18,102 bases of DNA from Paracoccaceae bacterium (GTDB lineage: Bacteria; Pseudomonadota; Alphaproteobacteria; Rhodobacterales; Rhodobacteraceae): the NCBI GenBank assembly GCA_003447515.1, contig DLZA01000069.1, forward strand, positions 1 to 18,102, in the 5' to 3' direction. The notes beneath the pieces are model-generated. The model was not told the origin of the DNA, made no database searches, and saw nothing but the letters and a program-made list of their open reading frames with translations. How positions within the stretch are numbered: the first letter of the stretch is position 1; every line of letters begins with the position of its first letter. Below, in pieces: positions 1 to 8,048 of the stretch. The position numbers and the translations under genes are program-made.

Positions 1-80
1 GAGAAATCTGTGGCCCTTTTGCATACGAGGTCAAACATGTCTTCGGTAAAAGGGAAGGTTATCATGTCAGGCTTACGCAT
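1..80 (-). CDS. Possible 5' end of a gene cut by the window edge, product unknown
   Basis: An open frame on the minus strand starts with ATG at 80 and reads 26 codons to the edge without a stop, beginning MRKPDMITFPFTEDMFDLVC. A GGAG lies three bases before the ATG, which is close for a ribosome binding site. A GTG at 107 in the same frame, with AGGA just before it, is an alternative start and would add nine residues. The composition looks protein-like, but I do not recognise the family. A competing plus-strand frame is also open from base 1 to a TAA at 91-93, so strand and reality are both uncertain. Confidence 0.3.
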   Translation of the reverse strand, partial: MRKPDMITFPFTEDMFDLVCKRATDF

Positions 81-89
81 CAACTCCGC

Positions 90-101
90 GTAAACGTTTA
101 C
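90..101. promoter_or_regulatory. 12-bp perfect palindrome resembling a LacI-family operator
   Basis: GTAAACGTTTAC is a perfect palindrome with a central CG. That is the general form of LacI/GalR-family operators such as the cre-type and PurR-type sites. If the left-edge gene starts at ATG 80, the palindrome lies 10-21 bases upstream of the start, a typical position for a repressor site. If the GTG at 107 is the start, the palindrome is inside the coding sequence and the idea is weakened. The assignment rests on resemblance only. Confidence 0.3.
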
Positions 102-107
102 TTTCAC

Positions 108-421
108 AATCCTAGCATTTGGACTTAAAGCTGTACTGGCTCTTATTCACTTACCTACATACAACTAGCAGTGCTCCAATTAATAACAAAATTATGGGTA
201 ATGAGTTTAGGCTTTTTTCACCACAGTTATTTGATGCCATAGCTAGACAACATTAATTTGAATAGCAAACTTGTCCCCAATTTACCCAGAAGATACGACA
301 AAGTACGATAAGTAAGGTGGATCCAATGCAATAAGTTATTGCAACTGGATAGCATAAATTCAGAAAACCATCTTTATTTTTAGTTAGAGAATGGTATTTA
401 AATAATTATAATTAAAAGAAA
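108..421. other. A+T-rich non-coding stretch downstream of the phosphate transporter
   Basis: This stretch of about 310 bases holds no convincing gene. The longest plus-strand reading noted is a 20-codon frame at 194-256 without a ribosome binding site. The only clear structure is the dyad at 321-350, listed separately. The last 60 bases before the transporter stop codon are very A+T-rich. No hairpin with an adjoining T-run on the minus strand was seen, so the end of the transporter transcript is not defined by an obvious intrinsic terminator. Confidence 0.5.
321..350. repeat. 30-bp imperfect inverted repeat
   Basis: Outer arms ATCCA (321-325) and TGGAT (346-350) enclose inner arms GCAATAA (328-334) and TTATTGC (336-342) around a single central G. 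The unpaired bases are AT on the left and AAC on the right. Twelve base pairs are possible in total. There is no T-run on either side, so it does not look like an intrinsic terminator. The near-perfect 15-base core looks more like a protein-binding dyad. It lies about 70 bases beyond the end of the phosphate transporter gene, with no annotated start nearby. Confidence 0.55.
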
Positions 422-1906
422 TTATTTAGAAAATGTATTTAATAATAAGAATACTATACCAGATAGTATTGCTGCCGCTGGCACCGTAATGACCCAAGCT
501 GCTATAATGGTTAAAAAATGGGATCGCCTTACCAATTTACGGTGCTTACGTTTCTTTTTATCAGCCTTCAATGCTTCTTTTTCGACAATCTCAGCTACGT
601 AAGCGTTATTGGTGGTCACACGCCAATGTGCTTCTCGAAAAAAGCCAACTCCAAAAACAGCCCCAACAGCAATATGTGTTGAACTTACTGGAAGGCCAAG
701 CCAACTAGCCACAATAACTGTAATCGCCGCAGACAGTGCAACGCAATATGCACGGAGTGGGTTCAGTTTAGTGATTTGTTGACCCACCATACGGATCAGC
801 TTTGGACCGAACAGCAGTAGACCAAAAGAAAGGCCAAAAGCACCAACCACCATTACCCAGATCGGGATGGATACTTTGGCTAGAACATCTCCAGCATCGA
901 CCGTGTGAACTATTGCTGCAAGGGGGCCAACCGCATTCGCTACATCATTCGCCCCATGAGCAAACGATAATAATGCTGCCGAAAAAATCATTGGGATTGT
1001 AAATAAACCGCGCACAGTTACTTTGGTGTTCGCTTTCCCTTCAGATTGTTTTTGGATCATTGGACGAGACGCAAAATAGAATAACGCGGCCATGGCCAGA
1101 CCAATCAAAAGAGCTGTTTGCAGATCAATTCTAATGATCTTTTTCACACCTTTAACGGCCAGATACGCCGAAAAGGCTCCTGCCATGATAGCAATCATTA
1201 CAGGAACCCAACGCCGTGCAGCTGCAATTTTGTCATTCTGATCGGATACACGCGCTTTGATGAACCACAAGAATAACGCTGCAATCACACCGCCAAGCAT
1301 AGGTGAAATCACCCAACTGGCTGCGATTTTGCCCATAGTTGGCCAGTTAACCGCAGTAAATCCAGCGGCAGCAATCCCTGCGCCCATCACCCCACCTACA
1401 ACCGAGTGGGTTGTGGATACAGGTGCACCAATCCACGTAGCAAGGTTTACCCAAACCGCAGAAGCGATCAGGGCCGCCATCATCGCCCAAATGAAGACAC
1501 GCGGCTCACCAACAGCACTCGGATCAATAATACCTTTGGAAATTGTTCCGACGACATCACCACCGGCCAATAGCGCACCCGCACTTTCAAAGATGGCCGC
1601 AATAATTAGCGCACCGCCCATCGACAATGCTCCAGCGCCAACCGCGGGGCCAACATTGTTCGCAACATCATTGGCGCCAATATTCAAAGCCATATAAGCG
1701 CCTAGACCCGCTGCAACCGCGATAATGATTCCCTGGTCCGCAAAGCCAAACACCGCCGCTGCCGCCAGAACGGCGATCAAAATGAAAAGGCCAGCCAAAG
1801 TAGGCGCCACAAGCGGCTTACGAATGGCCGCATTGGCATCTTCAAGATACACACGACTTTTTAGATCACGGTCTAGCGCTTTGTTTGGACGAGGGTTCTT
1901 GGACAT
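422..1906 (-). CDS. pit: Inorganic phosphate transporter, PiT family
   Basis: This inner-membrane protein of about 494 residues is a low-affinity phosphate (metal-phosphate) symporter of the PiT/PHO-4 family. The family's internal duplication is plain: GANDVANNVGP near residue 77 and GANDVANAVGP near residue 318, each followed by a matching helix motif (GAPVSTTH near 164 and GLPVSSTH in the second half). The rest is a series of hydrophobic segments with a lysine/arginine-rich cytoplasmic loop before the last helix. A GTG at 1915 would extend the protein by three residues, but it overlaps the GGAG ribosome binding site. The ATG at 1906, eight bases after GGAG, is therefore preferred. The upstream gap carries a Pho-box-like repeat, suggesting induction under phosphate starvation. 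No phoU-like partner gene lies next to it. Confidence 0.93.
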   Translation of the reverse strand: MSKNPRPNKALDRDLKSRVYLEDANAAIRKPLVAPTLAGLFILIAVLAAAAVFGFADQGIIIAVAAGLGAYMALNIGANDVANNVGPAVGAGALSMGGALIIAAIFESAGALLAGGDVVGTISKGIIDPSAVGEPRVFIWAMMAALIASAVWVNLATWIGAPVSTTHSVVGGVMGAGIAAAGFTAVNWPTMGKIAASWVISPMLGGVIAALFLWFIKARVSDQNDKIAAARRWVPVMIAIMAGAFSAYLAVKGVKKIIRIDLQTALLIGLAMAALFYFASRPMIQKQSEGKANTKVTVRGLFTIPMIFSAALLSFAHGANDVANAVGPLAAIVHTVDAGDVLAKVSIPIWVMVVGAFGLSFGLLLFGPKLIRMVGQQITKLNPLRAYCVALSAAITVIVASWLGLPVSSTHIAVGAVFGVGFFREAHWRVTTNNAYVAEIVEKEALKADKKKRKHRKLVRRSHFLTIIAAWVITVPAAAILSGIVFLLLNTFSK

Positions 1907-1996
1907 AACTGTCACTCCGGCGAGTTAGCCGGGACTTGCCGGCAAAGATACTGTTAAGCGTTGATTCTAACTTTGGAGTTTGCCTAACGCCATATT

Positions 1997-2014
1997 GTAA
2001 CAACCATGTAACAA
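1997..2014 (-). promoter_or_regulatory. Candidate Pho box (PhoB binding site) upstream of pit
   Basis: On the minus strand this reads TTGTTAC-ATGG-TTGTTAC: two identical 7-base direct repeats separated by exactly four bases. This is the architecture of a PhoB box, whose consensus in E. coli and rhizobia is two CTGTCAT-like 7-mers with a 4-base spacer. Each repeat keeps the TGT..A core. It lies about 90 bases upstream of the pit start, in the 130-base gap behind the DUF2842 gene, so it would give the transporter its own promoter. I see no convincing -10 element after it. Confidence 0.55.
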
Positions 2015-2039
2015 AATGTGGGCCAGTTAAAAAATATTT

Positions 2040-2261
2040 TTATTGATCTTCTTTAGGGTCTACTTGGCCAACTCCTTTAAAAACAGATTTGAAGGGGAAT
2101 GCCCAAGCCACCCCTAAGATAACATATATCATGAATTCAATCAAAATCGGAAACCGTGGCAGATAGACCATTATGGTCATTGCAATAACGCAATAAGCAG
2201 GCAACCAAACCAGTAACAGAACCAAAGACCAGCGCCGCCGCGCCTTGTAAGACAAAGCCAT
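2040..2261 (-). CDS. DUF2842 family small membrane protein
   Basis: This is a 73-residue protein with a basic N-terminus (YKARRRW) and two hydrophobic segments at about residues 12-32 and 38-55, followed by a short charged tail ending DPKEDQ. It is predicted to sit in the inner membrane as a two-helix hairpin. The sequence matches my memory of DUF2842, a family of alphaproteobacteria with no known function. It starts 11 bases after purA ends. The purA stop codon is part of TAAGGA, so the stop overlaps this gene's ribosome binding site, and the two are probably cotranscribed and translationally coupled. Function is unknown; the link to purA is positional only. Confidence 0.8.
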   Translation of the reverse strand: MALSYKARRRWSLVLLLVWLPAYCVIAMTIMVYLPRFPILIEFMIYVILGVAWAFPFKSVFKGVGQVDPKEDQ

Positions 2262-2272
2262 TATTTTTTTCC

Positions 2273-3568
2273 TTAGTCAGCGAAAGGGTCTGTCACTAAA
2301 ATAGTGTCTTCTCGTTCCGGTGAAGTGGAAACTAGCGCAACAGGGCATTCGATCAACTCTTCAACACGACGCACATATTTGATTGCCGCTGCGGGCAGAT
2401 CAGCCCAGGTTCGCGCACCGCCAGTTTTCTCACTCCAACCATCAATTTCTTCATAGATTGGCAAACAACGGGCTTGCTCTTCTGCTGCCATTGGTAAGTA
2501 ATCGAGCCGCTCACCATCCATATCATAAGCCACACAAATTTTTATTTTCTCAAACCCATCTAAAACATCTAATTTTGTCAAACAGATCCCAGTGATGCCA
2601 GAAGTTGCACAAGTCTGACGCAACAACGCCGCGTCAAACCAACCACAGCGCCGCTTACGGCCTGTCGTCGTACCAAACTCATTGCCGCGTTCACCCAAGC
2701 GTTGTCCCTCCTTGTCATGTAATTCTGATGGAAAAGGACCCTCGCCCACTCGGGTGGTATAAGCCTTCACAATGCCCAGTACATAATCAATCGCAGTTGG
2801 TCCTAAGCCCACGCCAGTCGCAGCCTGTCCTGCAATAACGTTCGATGAAGTGACAAAAGGATAAGTACCAAAATCAATATCTAGGAGTGCGCCTTGCGCG
2901 CCCTCGAACAATATTCGTTTACCGGCTTTACGCTTCTCAGCCAGAACCCTCCAAACAGGTGCCGCATATGGCAGTATCTTGGGTGCAATCTCATGCAGTT
3001 TTGCAATCAACGCATCCCGATCAATCTGATCAATACCGAGCCCTTTGCGCAAAGGATTATGGTGCTGCAACGCACGATCAACACGAGCCTCAAGAGTACG
3101 ATCATCAGCCAAATCTGCGACGCGCACAGAACGACGTCCAACTTTGTCTTCGTAGGCTGGTCCAATGCCTCGCCCTGTTGTTCCAATTTTTGTACCTCGG
3201 GTGGCTGCTTCCTCACGTGCGCGATCTAACTCACCGTGGACTGGCAAAATAAGAGGTGTGTTCTCTGCAATCATCAGATTTTCTGGCGTAATTGACACAC
3301 CCTGCGCTTCAACCGTGGCGATCTCAGCGATCAAGTGCCATGGATCCAAAACTACGCCATTACCAATCACGGACAGCTTACCACCGCGTACAACACCGGA
3401 GGGTAGCGCATGAAGCTTGAAAACTTCTTTACCTATGACAAGCGTGTGACCGGCGTTGTGCCCCCCCTGAAATCGCGCAATCACATCTGCACGCTCGGAG
3501 AGCCAGTCAACTATTTTGCCCTTACCCTCGTCACCCCATTGTGCTCCCACAACAACTACATTGGCCAT
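2273..3568 (-). CDS. purA: Adenylosuccinate synthetase
   Basis: This cytosolic enzyme joins IMP and aspartate using GTP to make adenylosuccinate, the first committed step from IMP to AMP. At 431 residues it is essentially the length of the E. coli enzyme. The N-terminal signature [11 protein letters not shown] is at residues 8-18, with the catalytic Asp13. GGHNAGHT at 35-42 supplies the catalytic His41. The [12 protein letters not shown] segment of the IMP/aspartate site is present in the C-terminal half, as is the guanine-binding TKLDVLD. The start ATG at 3568 has AGGA eight bases upstream. The gene is transcribed away from secG and runs into the DUF2842 gene. Confidence 0.97.
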   Translation of the reverse strand: MANVVVVGAQWGDEGKGKIVDWLSERADVIARFQGGHNAGHTLVIGKEVFKLHALPSGVVRGGKLSVIGNGVVLDPWHLIAEIATVEAQGVSITPENLMIAENTPLILPVHGELDRAREEAATRGTKIGTTGRGIGPAYEDKVGRRSVRVADLADDRTLEARVDRALQHHNPLRKGLGIDQIDRDALIAKLHEIAPKILPYAAPVWRVLAEKRKAGKRILFEGAQGALLDIDFGTYPFVTSSNVIAGQAATGVGLGPTAIDYVLGIVKAYTTRVGEGPFPSELHDKEGQRLGERGNEFGTTTGRKRRCGWFDAALLRQTCATSGITGICLTKLDVLDGFEKIKICVAYDMDGERLDYLPMAAEEQARCLPIYEEIDGWSEKTGGARTWADLPAAAIKYVRRVEELIECPVALVSTSPEREDTILVTDPFAD

Positions 3569-3744
3569 ATCAATTGTCCTGTAATGTATTTAAACTCTGC
3601 TCCGTATAGCGACCGATTCACCACACCGAAACACTTAAATTTCAACATCTCAGTTCAGACATTTTAAACAAATTGTATTGTTTTCCAAATACCTTTAAAA
3701 TGGACACTTCCCATTAGACAACCTAGTAACAATCCGCTATCCAC

Positions 3745-3756
3745 CGACTTAAGTCG
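3745..3756. repeat. 12-bp perfect palindrome between purA and secG
   Basis: CGACTTAAGTCG is a perfect palindrome with no spacer, 40 bases upstream of the secG start in the 227-base divergent gap between purA and secG. It could be a binding site for a dimeric regulator of either gene, or chance. Apart from this and A+T-rich DNA around 3640-3700 that could hold the back-to-back promoters, I see nothing definite in the gap, and no tRNA gene. Confidence 0.3.
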
Positions 3757-3795
3757 CGTTTGCGGAACAAGGTCTTACGGTAAAGAAACTCACTT

Positions 3796-4158
3796 ATGTC
3801 AAATATCATCCTAGTAATCCTGCTTATCCTGGCGCTTTGCCTTATTGTTACCGTGCTTTTGCAGCGCTCTGAAGGCGGCGGGTTGGGCATTGGCGGGGGC
3901 GGTGGCAATGGAACAGGCGGACGTCCCCCCGCGTCACCAGTAGCGAAGCTGACTTGGTTCTTTGGCGCAGGTTTTATGGCAGCTTGCTTAGCACTTACCT
4001 TAATTTCTTCTCGCGAGGCCGCGAATGACTCCCTGCTTTCTGGCGATCTAACACCGGCGACCAACGCCGAAAACACAAAATCTCCTCTTGGCGAAGGCAG
4101 CCTACTTCCTCCGACTGCCGAAGACCAGCCGGCGAAACCACCAACAGCCGAAGACTAA
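3796..4158 (+). CDS. secG: Preprotein translocase subunit SecG
   Basis: SecG is the small non-essential subunit of the SecYEG channel that helps SecA-driven export through the inner membrane. The first helix covers about residues 3-22 and is followed directly by LLQRSEGGGLG, the typical SecG sequence. A glycine-rich cytoplasmic loop (about 27-43, with a GGGGG run) and a second helix at about 52-70 complete the SecG fold. The tail from about 71 to 120 is longer than in enteric SecG. It is rich in Pro, Ala, Thr and acidic residues and repeats PPTAED near its end; such extended low-complexity tails are common in alphaproteobacterial SecG. Neighbouring pyrG follows on the same strand after 258 bases. 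Confidence 0.92.
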   Translation: MSNIILVILLILALCLIVTVLLQRSEGGGLGIGGGGGNGTGGRPPASPVAKLTWFFGAGFMAACLALTLISSREAANDSLLSGDLTPATNAENTKSPLGEGSLLPPTAEDQPAKPPTAED

Positions 4159-4261
4159 AAACGCCGCAAAATTCTGGTCTGGTTATCGGGCCCAAGACAT
4201 CCGCCGCGCGATCTCCAAGCCTTGCGATTTGCAAAACATCCCAAAACATATGAACGAGCAA

Positions 4262-4300
4262 AATGGGATTCTAACTTGCGCCGCGCCCCCGAATCCCATT
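4262..4300. repeat. 10-bp perfect inverted repeat in the secG-pyrG gap
   Basis: AATGGGATTC (4262-4271) and GAATCCCATT (4291-4300) are perfect inverse complements with a C-rich 19-base loop between them. A hairpin in the RNA of either strand is plausible. No T-run follows on the plus strand (the next bases are ACTGTTAAAC), so it is not a canonical intrinsic terminator for secG. It lies about 115 bases upstream of pyrG and could be a Rho-independent-like pause, an mRNA-stabilising stem at the secG 3' end, or an operator. The rest of the 4159-4416 gap holds no gene I can support. Confidence 0.55.
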
Positions 4301-4416
4301 ACTGTTAAACCCCGTGGAAGTGGTAAAAAAAATAGTTAGATCGGCACGCGCTGTCAAATCGAACAAACCATAAAAAACAAATAAAAATGACGGAAAACAC
4401 GGGGACTGCCTAACAA

Positions 4417-6060
4417 ATGGCGCGATATATTTTTATAACCGGTGGTGTCGTATCAAGCCTTGGTAAGGGCCTCGCCTCAGCAGCTCTTGGCGCACTGCTG
4501 CAAGCACGGGGTTATTCCGTACGCCTTCGAAAACTCGACCCGTATCTTAATGTCGATCCAGGTACAATGTCGCCCTTCGAACACGGTGAAGTCTTCGTCA
4601 CTGACGACGGTGCGGAAACTGACCTCGACCTTGGTCACTACGAACGGTTTACAGGTGTTGCTGGCCGCGGTACCGATACGGTATCCTCTGGCCGCATTTA
4701 CACAACTGTTCTGGAAAAAGAACGCCGTGGTGACTACCTAGGAAAAACTATCCAAGTAGTTCCCCATGTCACGAACGAAATTAAAGAATTTCTTGCGATT
4801 GGCGACGACGAAGTAGATTTCATGCTTTGCGAAATTGGCGGTACAGTCGGAGATATCGAAGGACTTCCCTTCTTTGAAGCCATCCGCCAATTTGGCCACC
4901 AACGAGCGCATGGCGAATGTATTTTTATGCACCTTACGCTTTTGCCCTACCTCAATGCCTCAGGCGAACTGAAGACAAAACCAACACAGCACAGCGTGAA
5001 AGAATTACAATCCATCGGTATAGCCCCCGATGTCCTAGTTTGCCGTTCCGAACACCTAATCCCTGTCAAAGAGCGCGAAAAACTGGCTTTATTCTGCAAC
5101 GTCCGCCCTAACGCTGTTATCGCCGCGTATGACCTTCCCTCCATCTACGACGCACCGCTCGCGTACCATAAAGAGGGTCTGGACCAAGCAGTGCTTGATG
5201 CTTTTGGCATAACGCCAGCCCCAAAACCAAAGCTTGCCACATGGAAAGACGTTTCAGACCGCGTCCATAATCCAGACGGCGAAGTTAACATCGCTATCGT
5301 CGGCAAATATACTCAGCTAGAAGATGCCTACAAATCGATTGCCGAAGCTCTGACCCATGGTGGCATGCACAACCGCGTTAAAGTCAAAGTCGAATGGGTC
5401 GATGCCGAACTATTCGAAAATGAGGACCCCGCCTCGTACTTAGAACGCTTCAACGCCATCCTCGTGCCTGGCGGGTTTGGAGAGCGAGGCACCGAAGGCA
5501 AAATAAAAGCTGCTCAATTTGCGCGCGAGCACAAGGTTCCGTACCTTGGCATATGTCTTGGCATGCAAATGGCTGTGATCGAAGCTGCGCGAAATTTGGC
5601 TCACATCAAGGATGCAGGTTCAGAAGAATTTGACCACGAAGCAGGCGAAAAACGCTTCACCCCCGTGGTCTACCACCTTAAAGAGTGGGTCGAAGGTAAT
5701 ACAAAAATTAAACGCGATGAATCTGACGACAAAGGTGGTACAATGCGCCTTGGCGCATACAACGCTGCTTTAAAGGTTGGTAGTCAAGTATCTGATATTT
5801 ATGGCACAACAAATATCTCTGAGCGTCACCGCCACCGATATGAAGTAGATATCAAATATCGTGAAGCCCTCGAGGCGAAAGGCCTCAAATTCTCAGGAAT
5901 GAGCCCCGATGGCCGCCTACCCGAAATCGTCGAATTTCCTGATCACCCATGGTACATTGGCGTGCAATTTCATCCAGAACTTAAGTCTAAGCCTTTTGAA
6001 CCACATCCGCTGTTTCGCGAGTTTGTGAAAGCAGCAGTTGAACAATCACGGTTAGTTTAG
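4417..6060 (+). CDS. pyrG: CTP synthase (glutamine hydrolysing)
   Basis: This cytosolic enzyme aminates UTP to CTP using ATP and ammonia released from glutamine. At 547 residues it has the usual length. The N-terminal synthetase domain (about 1-270) opens with [13 protein letters not shown], the nucleotide-binding loop, followed by [15 protein letters not shown] and [11 protein letters not shown]. The C-terminal class I amidotransferase domain has the nucleophile Cys380 in GICLGMQ, with His519 and Glu521 in FHPE. The ATG at 4417 is directly preceded by an in-frame TAA CAA, so no longer start is possible. The ribosome binding site is weak (GGGGA about 12 bases upstream). The gene is separated from secG by 258 bases and probably has its own promoter. 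Confidence 0.97.
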   Translation: MARYIFITGGVVSSLGKGLASAALGALLQARGYSVRLRKLDPYLNVDPGTMSPFEHGEVFVTDDGAETDLDLGHYERFTGVAGRGTDTVSSGRIYTTVLEKERRGDYLGKTIQVVPHVTNEIKEFLAIGDDEVDFMLCEIGGTVGDIEGLPFFEAIRQFGHQRAHGECIFMHLTLLPYLNASGELKTKPTQHSVKELQSIGIAPDVLVCRSEHLIPVKEREKLALFCNVRPNAVIAAYDLPSIYDAPLAYHKEGLDQAVLDAFGITPAPKPKLATWKDVSDRVHNPDGEVNIAIVGKYTQLEDAYKSIAEALTHGGMHNRVKVKVEWVDAELFENEDPASYLERFNAILVPGGFGERGTEGKIKAAQFAREHKVPYLGICLGMQMAVIEAARNLAHIKDAGSEEFDHEAGEKRFTPVVYHLKEWVEGNTKIKRDESDDKGGTMRLGAYNAALKVGSQVSDIYGTTNISERHRHRYEVDIKYREALEAKGLKFSGMSPDGRLPEIVEFPDHPWYIGVQFHPELKSKPFEPHPLFREFVKAAVEQSRLV

Positions 6061-6101
6061 GCTCTCTCGCGAATTTAACTGAACCAACTAGGTCTCTCTT
6101 C

Positions 6102-6548
6102 ATGTTTCAATCTCTAATTGATCTTTTTTCTAGCTCGGATGAAAGCGTCGATCTTAATCCAAATGACGCCCAAGCGGCCCTTGCCGCAATCCTAGTGCGA
6201 ATTGCGCGCGCAGACGACAATTATGCTGCCGAGGAGCAGCAGATGATAACCAATGTGCTGAAAACCCGTTACCTGTTATCAGATGCAGATGCGCGAAACC
6301 TTAAGGAAAACGCCGAAGCACTCGAAGAACAAGCACCAGACACGGTGCGGTTTACCAAGATCGTTAAAAATGCCGTGCCATATGAGGATCGCATAGGCGT
6401 AGTAGAGGCGCTGTGGCGAGTTGCACTTGCAGACGGCTCACGCGATTATGAGGAAGACGGCTTCATCCGTCTCGTGGTCAAACTTTTAGGAGTTAACGAT
6501 CGAGATAGTGGTCTTGCACGCCAGAAGGTTGTCGCCCAAATCGATTAG
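6102..6548 (+). CDS. TerB-like (tellurite resistance protein B family) protein
   Basis: This 148-residue, all-helical, acidic, soluble protein is built like the TerB fold: two similar helical halves. Each half has an aliphatic helix followed by an acidic Asp/Glu stretch (ARADDNYAAEE near residues 35-45 and ALADGSRDYEEDGF near 107-120), as expected for the metal-linked TerB family (COG4103-type). The N-terminal 20 residues are a serine- and acid-rich lead. The start ATG at 6102 has AGGT about nine bases upstream. It follows pyrG by 41 bases on the same strand and could be cotranscribed, though no functional link is known. There is no other ter gene here, so actual tellurite resistance should not be assumed. 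Confidence 0.8.
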   Translation: MFQSLIDLFSSSDESVDLNPNDAQAALAAILVRIARADDNYAAEEQQMITNVLKTRYLLSDADARNLKENAEALEEQAPDTVRFTKIVKNAVPYEDRIGVVEALWRVALADGSRDYEEDGFIRLVVKLLGVNDRDSGLARQKVVAQID

Positions 6549-6600
6549 GGCTTACCCGCTCTGCTCGTTTTTTGTTGCTGTTACCTACTACAATGTAGTC

Positions 6601-7824
6601 TCAAAAAAATGCCTGCAGACCCGTTTGTGCACGGCCTAATATGAGAGCATGCACATCGTGCGTTCCTTCGTAGGTGTTCACTGTCTCAAGGTTCATCATA
6701 TGACGGATCACTTGGAATTCCTGTGAAATTCCGTTGCCGCCATGCATGTCCCGCGCCATTCTTGCGATATCAAGCGCCTTACCGCAGTTATTACGCTTCA
6801 CAATTGAAACCATCTCTGGCGCAGCGTTTGCGCTATCCATCAAACGCCCAACGCGTAGGGACGCTTGTAGTCCAAGAGTAATCTCCGTTTGCATATCCGC
6901 TAATTTCTTCTGAAATAACTGTGTTTGCGCAAGTGGCTTGTTAAATTGTTTGCGATCCAACCCATACTGCCGCGCCGCATGCCAACATGCCTCAGCAGCA
7001 CCCATTACGCCCCAAGAAATACCATAACGGGCACGATTTAAACATCCGAACGGGCCCTTTAACCCTTCAACGTTCGGTAACAAAGAGTCTTCACCCACTT
7101 CCACGTTGTCCATCACAATTTCGCCCGTGATTGATGCGCGCAAAGATTGTTTGCCTGCGATCTTCGGGGCCGACAATCCCTTAGTACCTTTGTCCAAAAC
7201 AAATCCGCGGATCTTGCCACCATGCTCTTCAGACTTGGCCCAAACTACAAACACATCGGCAATCGGCGCGTTAGAGATCCACATTTTTGCACCGTTCAGC
7301 ACATAACCGCCTTGAACCTTCTCCGCCCTTGTTTTCATGCCACCAGGATCTGAGCCTGCGTCGGGTTCCGTCAAACCAAAACAGCCAATGAATTCGCCTG
7401 ATGCCAGTTTTGGCAAATACTTCATCCGCTGTTCCTCAGACCCGTAAGCGTATATTGGATACATAACCAAAGAAGACTGCACAGACATCATGGAGCGATA
7501 ACCTGAGTCAACACGCTCCACTTCCCGAGCGACAAGGCCATAGGTCACATAGCTCGACCCAAGTCCGCCATATTGTTCCGGCACGGTTACGCCCAACAGG
7601 CCCATCTCACCCATTTCTTTAAAGATGCTCGGGTCCGAGGTTTCATTCGCATATGCTTCCGTCACCCGCGGTTGCAATTTTTCTTGCGCATAAGCCCGTG
7701 CAGAGTCGCGGATCATGCGCTCTTCCTCGTTTAACTGATCTTCTAACAAAAGGGCATCATCCCATTGGAATGATCCTAGATCCGGTTTATCTTTGGCCTT
7801 GAGTGTGGGGATTTGAACGTTCAT
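6601..7824 (-). CDS. gcdH: Glutaryl-CoA dehydrogenase (acyl-CoA dehydrogenase family)
   Basis: This FAD enzyme oxidises and decarboxylates glutaryl-CoA to crotonyl-CoA at the end of lysine, tryptophan and cadaverine breakdown. At 407 residues it matches the family. The N-terminal helical domain is followed by the FAD-contact motif [16 protein letters not shown], the middle beta domain, the GcdH-typical [17 protein letters not shown], and the C-terminal TYEGTHD whose glutamate (about Glu386) is the catalytic base. DMHGGNG precedes it. The [19 protein letters not shown] ending favours glutaryl-CoA over other acyl-CoA substrates. The ATG at 7824 has AAGGA seven bases upstream. The gene converges on the TerB-like gene with a 52-base gap and is divergent from the amidotransferase gene. 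No regulator lies beside it. Confidence 0.92.
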   Translation of the reverse strand: MNVQIPTLKAKDKPDLGSFQWDDALLLEDQLNEEERMIRDSARAYAQEKLQPRVTEAYANETSDPSIFKEMGEMGLLGVTVPEQYGGLGSSYVTYGLVAREVERVDSGYRSMMSVQSSLVMYPIYAYGSEEQRMKYLPKLASGEFIGCFGLTEPDAGSDPGGMKTRAEKVQGGYVLNGAKMWISNAPIADVFVVWAKSEEHGGKIRGFVLDKGTKGLSAPKIAGKQSLRASITGEIVMDNVEVGEDSLLPNVEGLKGPFGCLNRARYGISWGVMGAAEACWHAARQYGLDRKQFNKPLAQTQLFQKKLADMQTEITLGLQASLRVGRLMDSANAAPEMVSIVKRNNCGKALDIARMARDMHGGNGISQEFQVIRHMMNLETVNTYEGTHDVHALILGRAQTGLQAFF

Positions 7825-7861
7825 AACAGCATCCTTTTAAGCGGCAACAGTACTTTTAATC

Positions 7862-7873
7862 TTGGTATGCCAA
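7862..7873. promoter_or_regulatory. TTGG-TATG-CCAA near-palindrome in the gcdH/amidotransferase gap
   Basis: TTGG and CCAA arms flank four bases, 38 bases upstream of gcdH and about 175 bases upstream of the amidotransferase gene. It is a possible operator, but four-base arms can occur by chance. The rest of the 224-base divergent gap (7825-8048) contains an AGGAGAG at about 7961-7967 that is not followed by a usable start codon. I see no other definite signal there. Confidence 0.2.
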
Positions 7874-8048
7874 CAAACAGATCATATCAAGCCTCTTGCT
7901 CTCTACGCTACGTCAATGCTAGCCATGATCCAACTTCGTTTAACCCGGAAAAACTTCATAGGAGAGCGGTTAAAATTAGAAAACTTCGGGTAGTTCCAAG
8001 ACTGTATGAAGAGCCAGCGAAAACGCAAACTTAACCAATGGGTGTTTT

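Noticed and set aside
194..256. 20-codon plus-strand frame starting MGNEFRLFSPQLF
   Set aside because: Too short and without a ribosome site; possibly a gene relic, but nothing supports it.
2894..3252. Long plus-strand frames opposite purA
   Set aside because: purA on the minus strand has full-length homology with all catalytic motifs; the opposite-strand frames are shadows of its codon pattern.
3569..3795. Possible tRNA gene beside secG, as in some other bacteria
   Set aside because: No cloverleaf, TTCGA arm or CCA-like end could be found; only a short palindrome is present.
6102..6548. A tellurite resistance operon
   Set aside because: Only a lone TerB-like gene is present, with no terC, terD or terZ neighbours, so resistance cannot be inferred.
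6549..6600. Possible bidirectional terminator between the TerB-like gene and gcdH
   Set aside because: A T6 run at 6568-6573 and a small ACTACA-A-TGTAGT dyad at 6587-6599 exist, but they are not arranged as a stem followed by a T-run on either strand.
7813..8034. 73-codon plus-strand frame between gcdH and the amidotransferase gene
   Set aside because: It overlaps the gcdH start in antisense, has no ribosome site at its start, and its sequence resembles no protein family; it is more likely upstream non-coding DNA.
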